Source: Candidatus Omnitrophota bacterium (GTDB lineage Bacteria > Omnitrophota > Omnitrophia > Omnitrophales > Aquincolibacteriaceae). From it: 11,431 nt of DNA. The stretch spans positions 1 to 11,431 of the forward strand of contig JAMWDC010000033.1 of the NCBI GenBank assembly GCA_023819025.1. Reading direction: 5' to 3'. Shown here piece after piece: positions 5,198 to 11,431 of the stretch (its first letter is position 1; every line of letters starts with the position of its first letter). The position numbers were made by a program, and so were the translations under genes. The notes beneath the pieces were generated by a model. That model saw nothing but the letters and a program-made list of their open reading frames with translations, did no database searches and was not told where the DNA came from.

Positions 5198-7639
5198 TTA
5201 AGCCGCTCTCTCGAGCAAGGTGGCTTCCGAATTCCCGTCCTCCGGATAACCTGCGATCTTACAGCCAATTTTGACCTTCCTACCAAACTCCTCTTTGGAC
5301 AGATAATCCGCAAAACATTTTTCGATCCGCTCCGCGATGGATTCGGCATGCCTTTTTTCCGTGCCCGGCAGGATGATAAAAAAGGTATGGGCATACCGTA
5401 AGACGCTGTCGAGTTGCCGCCTGAGGGACGACTTTGCCAATCCCTCCAGCCGATTGAGCAGTACGGCTATTTTCTCCCGTCCCAATTCCTTCTTGAGCTC
5501 TTCGAATCCCTCGATGTGAAAGTTGATCATCGAGAATGATCCCATTTGCTGTTTTGCATCCCGCAGGCCTTCGGCAATATAATTTTTAAGAAACTCTTGG
5601 GGATTATATTTCGGCAATACGAAGGTAAACTTTGAGCCGTGGGCCAGTTCGCTTTCCACCCAAATCTTTCCGTGATGGAGTTCAACGATCCCCTTTGCAA
5701 TGGAAAGTCCAAGTCCCGTCCCTTTCTCTCCAGCTCCGTCGGTACGGTCGAACTGCTGAAATTTCCCAAAGACTTTTTGAAGATCTTCCTGTCCGATACC
5801 TTTACCCGTATCCGCCACATAAGCTTCAACATTTTCCCCTTTGTCCTCAACCGATATCTCGATCCATCCTTTCTCCGTAAACTTGAGGGCATTGCCTACC
5901 AGATTGGTCAAGACTTGGACGATCCGATCCGGATCGACATAAACCAATATCGGCCTGTGGGGGAAACGTCCGCGAAGCTCCAGACCTTTATTCTTTGCCT
6001 GGATCTGAAAGTTAGAAATCACCCCTTCCGCAAGCTCCACCATATCAACTTCATCCCGTTTGATCTCGACCTTGCCGGCTTCGATTTTGGAGATATTAAG
6101 CAGGTTATCAATGATTCGCTTTAAACGGTCGATGTCATTGAGGGCAATCCCCAAAAACTTTTTCTGTTTCGCGTTCACTTCTCCCAATATCCCGTCGATC
6201 ACCAACGACACCCCTTCGCGGATGACGGTCAGGGGCGTCCGCAATTCGTGCGATACCGTGGAAATAAATTCCGTTTTCATCCGATCGACCTCTTTTTCCT
6301 TGGTAATATCGCGTACGATTTCGATGGCGCCAACGATTTCATTATCCAACTTGATGGGGGAAACCGTAATAGACACCGGAAACTTTGTCCGGTCCTTGCG
6401 TACATAGTAGGCCGCGGTGGTAATCTTGTTACCGGTTGCCAGGGCAGTCGGAATGGGCCTCTGATCGCGGGGGATCGGATTTCCCTTTTCGTCTTGGCTT
6501 GCAATAATATCGCTGAATAATTTCCCGATCGCCTCTTCGGACTTCCATCCCAACATAATTTCCACCTGATGGTTGATCATCCTGATCTTTCCGTTCTGAT
6601 CCGTGGCGATGATCCCGTCTCCGATCGAGGCCAGAAGTGCTTCGGATTCGACCTTTTCTTTTTCAATCCTCGCCTTTGCGATCTCTAAATCATGCAGAAC
6701 CTCCAATATGGTCTTCCGGGATTCTTCCAGTTCCTGATTTTGCTGGGCAATTTCCTCGATTTTATTTGCGAGTTCCTTCGTTTTTTCATTCACCTTTTCT
6801 TCCAAACCCGTGTAGGATTCCTTCAGTTTCAGGGTCATTTCGTTAAAAGCGGCGGCGAACTGCCCGATTTCATCTTTGGACTGGATCCGGATTTTATGTT
6901 CCAAATTGCCTTTCCCAATGATCTGAACACCCTTCTGCAGTTTCTTAATCGGGTTTAAAATTGAATTAGCCACCAAAAAACCCAGACCCATGGCTAATAA
7001 AATTCCGAAGATACTGACAGTCATCAGCAACCGAATCGAGTTCTGAACGAGCCGGTTGGTTTGCTCGACCATCAAGTCCACGTTCGAAGACGTAACTTCT
7101 AAGGTATCTCCCAATTTTTTGCCGCGCCGGGTAACGTATTTTTCCTCACCTGCCTTGTAACTTTCCTTCAACTGCCAGTAAGTCACCCCCTCCAAAATCA
7201 ATCGCGCTTTAGTTAAATCCAGCTGATCGACCGCATCGATGGAACTTTTTTCCAGTTCGACAAAGGCACGTTTGGCTTTTTGAATCTCGGAAAATATCCT
7301 TTTGTCCTCCTCGTCCCCTCTGTTGATGGCCTCCTGAATTACGGATTCGAGGGTCGGTTCGATATTGAGATAACGATATTTCCATTTCTTGTCGCTGGTT
7401 AGGGCGTAGTTTTTCACGGATTCCGTCAGAAGCTGGCCGTAATACTGGACCCTTTGGGCCAGGCTATCGAGGCGGGAGGTCTTCTCAATATCCCTCAGCC
7501 CTTGGGGGATATCTTTGGTAAGAGGTTTCTGGATCTTGCTGAGTTCGATGATGGAAAAAAAACTGACCACCCCGACAAGGATGGCCATGATCATGAACCC
7601 GATCATGAGCCTGGAACCGATTTTTAAATTCTTAAACAC
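5198..7639 (-). CDS. Membrane sensor histidine kinase with PAS and a degenerate C-terminal GGDEF-like domain
   Basis: The 813-residue protein starts at GTG, since MFKNLKIGSRL with a following membrane helix is the usual beginning of such sensors. Layout: TM1 about 11-31; a helical extracytoplasmic sensor about 32-200 of four-helix-bundle type; TM2 about 203-224; HAMP about 225-278; coiled coil about 279-332; PAS about 333-447; HisKA with H464 in STVSHELRTPL; HATPase_c about 565-677 with N583 in the N box, DTGKGIG (610-616) and GTGLGLS (640-646). The last 120 residues resemble a GGDEF domain by eye: FSMINFHIEGFEEL, then LRYAHTFFIILPGT and GYPEDG. AHTFF stands where GGDEF should be, and the chain stops at LLERAA, before the usual last helix. 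Cyclase activity is thus very unlikely. The likely partner is a receiver encoded on either side (50 bases upstream, 68 downstream). Confidence 0.93.
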   Translation of the reverse strand: MFKNLKIGSRLMIGFMIMAILVGVVSFFSIIELSKIQKPLTKDIPQGLRDIEKTSRLDSLAQRVQYYGQLLTESVKNYALTSDKKWKYRYLNIEPTLESVIQEAINRGDEEDKRIFSEIQKAKRAFVELEKSSIDAVDQLDLTKARLILEGVTYWQLKESYKAGEEKYVTRRGKKLGDTLEVTSSNVDLMVEQTNRLVQNSIRLLMTVSIFGILLAMGLGFLVANSILNPIKKLQKGVQIIGKGNLEHKIRIQSKDEIGQFAAAFNEMTLKLKESYTGLEEKVNEKTKELANKIEEIAQQNQELEESRKTILEVLHDLEIAKARIEKEKVESEALLASIGDGIIATDQNGKIRMINHQVEIMLGWKSEEAIGKLFSDIIASQDEKGNPIPRDQRPIPTALATGNKITTAAYYVRKDRTKFPVSITVSPIKLDNEIVGAIEIVRDITKEKEVDRMKTEFISTVSHELRTPLTVIREGVSLVIDGILGEVNAKQKKFLGIALNDIDRLKRIIDNLLNISKIEAGKVEIKRDEVDMVELAEGVISNFQIQAKNKGLELRGRFPHRPILVYVDPDRIVQVLTNLVGNALKFTEKGWIEISVEDKGENVEAYVADTGKGIGQEDLQKVFGKFQQFDRTDGAGEKGTGLGLSIAKGIVELHHGKIWVESELAHGSKFTFVLPKYNPQEFLKNYIAEGLRDAKQQMGSFSMINFHIEGFEELKKELGREKIAVLLNRLEGLAKSSLRRQLDSVLRYAHTFFIILPGTEKRHAESIAERIEKCFADYLSKEEFGRKVKIGCKIAGYPEDGNSEATLLERAA

Positions 7640-7681
7640 AGCGCTTCGACCTCGACTTACTGACCGTTACCTTAAACATGT

Positions 7682-7702
7682 CAATCCTTCTAAGTAGGAT
7701 TG
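7682..7702 (-). other. Short inverted repeat across the receiver stop codon
   Basis: CAATCCT (7682-7688) and AGGATTG (7696-7702) are perfect complements around a seven-base loop that contains the receiver's stop codon. The stem is short and AT-rich and no U-run follows, so it is probably not a terminator. Confidence 0.4.
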
Positions 7703-8043
7703 TATTTCTCCACGATCTGCAAAATCTGTTCAAAGGTAAACGGTTTACTCAGGAACTCGTCTGCGCCCAGTGTCTTGGCGAAAAAATCGGGCACATTCGG
7801 ATAACCTGTGATCATTACGACCCGGGAGGCAATTTTGTTTGCCCGGATGTGTTTTAAAACCTCCAGCCCGGTAACCTCTGGCATGTCGTGATCCAGAAAA
7901 ACCATGTCGTAATGTTTCATTTGGAGATATTCCATGGCCTGCTTACCGTTGAAGGCCGTGTCCACGGCATGTCCCTTGTTTAACAAAATCTCCTTGAGCG
8001 ATTCCGCCAAATCCTGAATATTGTCCGCAATCAGGATATTCAC
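7690..8043 (-). CDS. Stand-alone response regulator receiver with atypical acidic pocket
   Basis: This 117-residue single receiver domain starts at GTG, since NILIADNIQD is the first beta strand of the fold and GGGGTGG lies four bases before the GTG. Phosphoacceptor D51 (FLDHDMPEVTG), T79 (MITGYP) and K100 (LSKPF) are all present. In the metal-binding pair only D7 is acidic; the neighbour is N8 where most receivers have D or E. Phosphorylation is still plausible, but metal binding or phosphate lifetime may differ. There is no output domain. It lies 42 bases after the soluble hybrid kinase and 50 bases before the membrane kinase, so it may pass phosphate or signal between the two. Confidence 0.92.
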   Translation of the reverse strand: MNILIADNIQDLAESLKEILLNKGHAVDTAFNGKQAMEYLQMKHYDMVFLDHDMPEVTGLEVLKHIRANKIASRVVMITGYPNVPDFFAKTLGADEFLSKPFTFEQILQIVEKYNPT

Positions 8044-8085
8044 TGTTCCACCCCGTCACTTATTCTTGCTTGATTCAGATTCATG

Positions 8086-10056
8086 TTAGGCCGCCTGTTC
8101 CATGGGGTTAATTCCCTCCGGATAGACCTTCGAACCCTGGTCCTGAACACAAGGCAGGGTAAAGGTAAACCGGGCCCCCTTCCCGGCTTCGGACTCAACC
8201 CAGATTCGTCCTTGATGAAGTTCCACAAGGCTTTTACAGATCGCGAGCCCCAAACCCGTCCCTTTGATGCCCGGACCGTACGTCCGTCCGACTTGGACAA
8301 ACCTTTCAAAGATCCGCTCAAGATCTTCTTTCGGAATTCCATAACCGGTATCCGTCACAGAAATTTGAACCTCGCCTTTCGCCTCGGCCGCCTCGATGAT
8401 CACCATCCCTCCGGGATCCGTAAACTTATAAGCATTTGAGACTAAATTCGTTATAATCTGCTTCACCTTTTCGGCATCCGCAAACACCCTCAGCGATTGT
8501 GCAGACGAATGACTTTTGAGCATCAGGTTTTTATTTTCCATGACTCTCTGGTATTCGAAGATGAAGTCGCGGATTAGTACGTTGATATCAAACCACGCCT
8601 TCCGAAGTTCCATTTTACCCGCCTCGATCTTGGCCACGTCCAAAAGATCGTTGATGATCGTCGCCAAACGGTCGAGTTCTTTCAAGGCGATTGACAAAAA
8701 TTCCGCCTGTTCGCTGTTGATCGGCCCCAGAATTTTTTCAAGAACCTGCGCAACACTCTCCCGGACTCCGGTCAGGGGTGTCCGTAATTCATGGGAGACG
8801 GTTGAAATAAACTCGCTTTTCATGAGGTCCACTTCTTTCTCCTTCGTGATATCGCGGAAGATTTCAATGACACCGATAATTTGGCCTTCCAAAATGATCG
8901 GGGATGCCGTAATGGCGGCTGGGAATTTGGAATTTCCCCCTGTCCGGTAATACGCCACCGCAGTCACGCGTTTGCCCGTCGCCAAGCAAATCGACAGCGG
9001 CCTTTGTTCGATCGAAAAAAGATTTCCTTTTTCGTCCTCAATGGAAAAGACATCCTGGAATGGTTTCCCCACACACGAGGTATCCGTTAATCCCAGCATG
9101 TCTTGAGCCCGAATATTCATCATGATGATCTTTCCATCCCGATCCACGGCGATCATCCCGTCCCCGATCGAGGCCAAAAGGGCCTCATACCGCACTTTCT
9201 CCTGCTCGATCCGGGCATTCGCCTTGCGAAGTTCGTCGGTTTTGATCCTTAATTGCTCTTCGTTTTCCTTGCGTGCCGTGATATCCGCACCCAAGAGGAG
9301 GAAACCGGAGAGTTCACCGCTGTCGGACCAGATGGGATTGATCGTAAATCCCAAGAAACCATGTTTCCCGCCCGGTCGGACAAACTCAAGGTCATCCAAA
9401 CGGACCGGTTTCTCTTGCTGATGGCACCGGATGATGGCATCCTGAATCCTCCCGAAATCCCACGAAACCTGACAATCCTCGAGCCGGCGGTTGATTGTGT
9501 CCCCCGCCTTCACCCCAAGTATTTTTACCGCAATAGAATTCCAATGTGTAACCACCCCGTCGGGGCGGATGCCGATTAAAATTGAAGTGATGGATAAAAG
9601 TAACTGCTGGTTTTGAACGGATGCCTGGCGGAAACGAATCTCAGCGGATTTGCGCAGTTCTTGTTCCTTCCTCAGGGCCACACCGTAGCGGACAGCCTGG
9701 GTAAGCAATTCCGGTGAAAGCTGAGATTTAAGAAGAAAATCCGTGGAACCGTCGGCCTGGGCTTCCTTGACCGCCCTTTCGCTCCCTTCATCCACCAAGA
9801 AAATGAGGGGCGTCACGATTCCTTTCTGCCTCAGGGATAGAAGGGACATCATCCCGGCATTTTTGGCAAGACGATAATCGACGATACAAGCATCATAAGA
9901 ATCGCGTTCCATCTGCACGACGGCAGCTTCAAAAGAGCTGAGCGAACTCAGGATCATTTGTCCTTCCGTCGAGCCACTCTCAAGACACTCATTCACACGT
10001 GTGATGTCTTCACATTGATCACTCACCACAAGAATTTTAAGAGAGTTCTGATCCAT
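8086..10056 (-). CDS. Soluble hybrid histidine kinase, REC-PAS-PAS-HisKA-HATPase
   Basis: The 656-residue protein has no membrane segment. An N-terminal receiver-like domain (about 5-125) keeps D13, phosphoacceptor-position D60 (IVDYRL) and K110, though the usual DD pair is S12-D13. Two PAS domains follow at about 143-262 and 290-404, joined by a coiled segment. HisKA carries H422 in STVSHELRTPL. HATPase_c (about 524-635) has N541, DTGYGIP (569-575) and GTGLGLA (599-605). From about residue 280 it is very similar to the membrane kinase in this window, including KARIE-type linker, EALLASIGDG and DITKEKEVD. The open frame reaches an ATG at 10116, but those 20 residues only read the HTH gene out of frame. 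I chose 10056, one base after that gene's stop, where MDQNSLKILVVSDQ begins the receiver. Translational coupling to the HTH gene is likely. The input signal is unknown. Confidence 0.93.
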   Translation of the reverse strand: MDQNSLKILVVSDQCEDITRVNECLESGSTEGQMILSSLSSFEAAVVQMERDSYDACIVDYRLAKNAGMMSLLSLRQKGIVTPLIFLVDEGSERAVKEAQADGSTDFLLKSQLSPELLTQAVRYGVALRKEQELRKSAEIRFRQASVQNQQLLLSITSILIGIRPDGVVTHWNSIAVKILGVKAGDTINRRLEDCQVSWDFGRIQDAIIRCHQQEKPVRLDDLEFVRPGGKHGFLGFTINPIWSDSGELSGFLLLGADITARKENEEQLRIKTDELRKANARIEQEKVRYEALLASIGDGMIAVDRDGKIIMMNIRAQDMLGLTDTSCVGKPFQDVFSIEDEKGNLFSIEQRPLSICLATGKRVTAVAYYRTGGNSKFPAAITASPIILEGQIIGVIEIFRDITKEKEVDLMKSEFISTVSHELRTPLTGVRESVAQVLEKILGPINSEQAEFLSIALKELDRLATIINDLLDVAKIEAGKMELRKAWFDINVLIRDFIFEYQRVMENKNLMLKSHSSAQSLRVFADAEKVKQIITNLVSNAYKFTDPGGMVIIEAAEAKGEVQISVTDTGYGIPKEDLERIFERFVQVGRTYGPGIKGTGLGLAICKSLVELHQGRIWVESEAGKGARFTFTLPCVQDQGSKVYPEGINPMEQAA

Positions 10057-10057
10057 A

Positions 10058-10279
10058 TTATTCTGCCAGAGAATCTTTCCAGTTTTTTCGCAGACGACCT
10101 TCCATATCATTCTCAATCCAACGATCCAAAACGTCCCTTTTAAACCGCCAGCGTCCTCCCAAGCGGGCGGCTGGGATCCGTCTCTGCTGAATTAACCGAT
10201 AAATGGTGAGGTAGTGGAGACCGAGGTAACCCGCAACTTCCCGTATTGTCATAATCTGATGACCACGACCGGACGGCAT
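10058..10279 (-). CDS. Excisionase-family helix-turn-helix DNA-binding protein
   Basis: The 73-residue protein is nearly all one winged-helix/MerR-like HTH of the excisionase type (HTH_17). MTIREVAGYLGLHYLTIYRLI forms the helix-turn-helix at about residues 10-30, and IPAARLGGRWRFKRDVLDRWI is the typical wing and third helix. An in-frame ATG starts MTIRE directly, but GAGGA five bases before the ATG at 10279 supports the longer form with MPSGRGHQI in front. Such proteins bind DNA as small regulators and are not limited to phage excision; no integrase or att site is seen here. It is the first gene of the signalling operon and ends one base before the hybrid kinase start, so the two are probably co-translated. 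It may regulate its own operon or the pilus genes, which is inference. Confidence 0.9.
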   Translation of the reverse strand: MPSGRGHQIMTIREVAGYLGLHYLTIYRLIQQRRIPAARLGGRWRFKRDVLDRWIENDMEGRLRKNWKDSLAE

Positions 10280-10296
10280 TGAATTCCTCAGTTCGC

Positions 10297-10337
10297 CAGT
10301 ACCGATCCCATCTTGATGCTACGGGTACGCGGTACTG
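10297..10337. promoter_or_regulatory. 8-bp inverted repeat just upstream of the HTH gene
   Basis: CAGTACCG (10297-10304) and CGGTACTG (10330-10337) are perfect complements with a 25-base spacer, ending 18 bases before the HTH start codon. It could be an operator for the HTH protein or a leader stem. The half-site AGTACCGC also occurs at 4652-4659, upstream of the motor ATPase gene. Function is inference. Confidence 0.4.
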
Positions 10338-10347
10338 TGCTTGATTG

Positions 10348-10370
10348 ATCCGCCACCCATTACGGCGGAT
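10348..10370. other. 7-bp GC-rich dyad in the predicted leader of the HTH operon
   Basis: ATCCGCC (10348-10354) and GGCGGAT (10364-10370) pair around a nine-base loop. It would form a small stem in the transcript if the promoter at 10438-10466 is used. No U-run follows on the minus strand. Confidence 0.4.
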
Positions 10371-10437
10371 TGAAGTTACAATAAGGTTGAAACTTCCAGT
10401 TTTTCGATTGCTGTTACTTTTGTTATTCTCAACTCTA

Positions 10438-10466
10438 AGGATACATAAAAAGACATAAAATTACAA
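10438..10466 (-). promoter_or_regulatory. Possible sigma-70-type promoter for the HTH-kinase operon
   Basis: On the minus strand TTGTAA (10466-10461) and TATCCT (10443-10438) are separated by 17 bases, each matching the consensus at four of six positions, in very AT-rich DNA. A start near 10431 would leave a leader of about 150 bases containing both dyads. AT-rich DNA gives such matches by chance, so this is only a candidate. Confidence 0.3.
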
Positions 10467-10604
10467 ACTTTTGATATTTTTTTTTATAAATTGGTTGCTT
10501 TTGATATAAACAGGGGCTATTTGACTCAGTATACTAGCCGAATTAAAGCGGATGGACCAGATTGGAACACTTAATTTAGTGCTGTCTCATAGCGACACCA
10601 ACTG

Positions 10605-10655
10605 TCCGTCTCTATTCGCAACTGAATCATCTTATGACGAGGAAATAGAGACGGA
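10605..10655 (-). repeat. 12-bp perfect inverted repeat over the queG stop codon
   Basis: TCCGTCTCTATT (10605-10616) and AATAGAGACGGA (10644-10655) are exact reverse complements with a 27-base spacer. One arm encodes part of the last codons of queG and the other lies past its stop. No U-run follows, so it is not a classical intrinsic terminator; it may protect or end the queG transcript by another route, or be an element remnant. Confidence 0.55.
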
Positions 10656-11431
10656 GATTTCGTCACGAACCCGCGGATCTTTTTCTTGGCTCAATCGTTG
10701 AATCAAAATCTGACGGGAACGGTCGCTTTGAAACTGTCCCAATCCCCACGCAGCATGGATACGTACAAGGGGCGAAGGATCATGAAGTGCCTTTTCCAGA
10801 TACGGTATCGCGTTGGTATCCCCGGAATTGGCTAAGACCAGGCATGCGTTGCGTTTAAGCCGCTTAAGCCCGAGACGCGATATGGGACTTCCTTTAAAGC
10901 GTTTTTTGAACTCGGAATCGGACTGGAGTTCAAATATCCCATGGATATCAAGCCACTCACCTGTCCCCTGGCTTGGATAAAATTCCTTCCATGCGGTTTG
11001 GACGGATTTCGCCGCAAACGGACATATGGCCAGACAGGCATCACAGCCAAAGATCCGATCCCCTATTTTGCGCCGGAACTCACGCTCAATCACACCCGCA
11101 TGTTCGATCGTCAAATAGGCAATACACCTTCGTGCATCCATGGGATCCTTGCGGCTTAACGCTTGAGTAGGACAAACATGAAGACAGTCTTCACAACTTG
11201 CACAATCGCCGGAAACCGGCCTATCCGCTTTGAGATCCAGATCCGTGAGGATCTCGGATAAAAAAATATACGGCCCAAAACGCGGGTGAATTAAATTTGT
11301 GTGCCTCCCAATGAATCCAAGTCCTGCCTGGAGAGCCGAAAACCGCTCCGGAATCGGTCGGGTGTCAATACATGATTTTGCTAAGAAATCTTTTCCGACA
11401 AGAACTTTGAGGCGCCAGATTAACTGTTCGT
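10632..11431 (-). CDS. queG: Epoxyqueuosine reductase QueG (5' end beyond window)
   Basis: The visible 265 residues are the C-terminal two thirds or so of a cobalamin- and iron-sulfur-dependent reductase that converts epoxyqueuosine to queuosine in tRNA, the last step of that pathway. The frame is open to the right edge, so the ATG at 11141 (MDARRC) is internal. Visible motifs: CIDTRPIPE near residue 20, holding the Asp of the conserved DTxP segment; AGLGFIGRHT; first cluster CASCEDCLHVCP; DARRCIAYLTIEH; second cluster CDACLAICP. The eight cysteines of two [4Fe-4S] clusters are present (visible residues 76, 79, 82, 86, 102, 129, 132, 136). The last 75 residues are HEAT-like (NSGDTNAIPYLEKAL, DPSPLVRIHAAWGLG), as in standard QueG. 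Arg replaces the common Gly in DTG and the Lys of GKN/GKH. It shares a strand with, but seems functionally unrelated to, the signalling genes. Confidence 0.9.
   Translation of the reverse strand, partial: EQLIWRLKVLVGKDFLAKSCIDTRPIPERFSALQAGLGFIGRHTNLIHPRFGPYIFLSEILTDLDLKADRPVSGDCASCEDCLHVCPTQALSRKDPMDARRCIAYLTIEHAGVIEREFRRKIGDRIFGCDACLAICPFAAKSVQTAWKEFYPSQGTGEWLDIHGIFELQSDSEFKKRFKGSPISRLGLKRLKRNACLVLANSGDTNAIPYLEKALHDPSPLVRIHAAWGLGQFQSDRSRQILIQRLSQEKDPRVRDEISVSISSS

Larger units (their letters stand above)
10280..10631. other. 352-base intergenic region between queG and the HTH gene
   Basis: No gene or RNA is recognised here. It holds, from queG toward the HTH gene, one arm of the repeat over the queG stop, a strongly AT-rich stretch (about 10430-10510) with a possible minus-strand promoter, and two dyads near the HTH start. 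These are listed separately. It is the most likely control region for the signalling operon. Confidence 0.6.

Noticed and set aside
8072..8083. GATTCA tandem duplication after the hybrid kinase gene
   Set aside because: Two copies of a 6-mer are expected by chance and nothing else supports a repeat array.
10057..10116. 20-residue N-terminal extension of the hybrid kinase
   Set aside because: These residues read the HTH gene in another frame, and the receiver fold begins naturally at the methionine at 10056.
10058..10279. Prophage or integrative element suggested by the excisionase-like protein
   Set aside because: No integrase, att repeat, tRNA target or phage gene is nearby, and the gene is tied to a chromosomal kinase.

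Overview
The window reads as chromosomal DNA of a Gram-negative, free-living, motile or surface-attaching bacterium of roughly balanced GC content. The combination suggests a Nitrospirota-, Desulfobacterota- or related deep-branching lineage rather than an enterobacterium: an MSHA/type IV-type pilus locus, membrane and soluble PAS histidine kinases with stand-alone receivers, an excisionase-type helix-turn-helix protein, and a QueG with C-terminal HEAT repeats. That placement is inference from gene style only. Every supported gene lies on the minus strand, so transcription runs from the right edge to the left edge. No phage, IS, CRISPR, tRNA or rRNA signal was found.

Right end (10632-11431): the C-terminal two thirds of a QueG-family epoxyqueuosine reductase (tRNA queuosine synthesis), whose start lies beyond the window. 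A 352-base gap (10280-10631) follows. It holds a 12-bp perfect inverted repeat over the queG stop, an AT-rich stretch with a possible minus-strand promoter, and two shorter dyads in the predicted leader of the next operon.

Middle (4743-10279): a signalling cluster in the order HTH protein, soluble hybrid kinase (REC-PAS-PAS-HisKA-HATPase), stand-alone receiver, membrane kinase (TM-sensor-TM-HAMP-coiled coil-PAS-HisKA-HATPase plus a degenerate C-terminal GGDEF-like domain), and a second stand-alone receiver. The two kinases share a closely similar PAS-HisKA-HATPase core and look like paralogues with different input modules. Neither receiver has a DNA-binding output; the only DNA-binding protein is the small HTH protein.

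Left (1-4615): an assembly motor ATPase (PilB/GspE/MshE), an inner-membrane platform protein (PilC/GspF/MshG), a major-type prepilin (MshA/B-like), a GspH/FimT-like minor prepilin (MshC-like), and the first 88 codons of another prepilin (MshD-like) cut by the left edge. The order E-G-A-C-D matches the MSHA pilus operon. Two junctions overlap by ATGA (motor/platform and the two minor prepilins). A strong two-part stem-loop sits between the major-type prepilin and the minor prepilins and may set their relative expression.

Working model (inference): the two kinases and their receivers form a phosphorelay or signalling pair whose last receiver lies directly before the motor gene. The cluster may therefore control pilus assembly by protein-protein contact, as PilG/PilH-type receivers do, rather than by classical transcriptional output.
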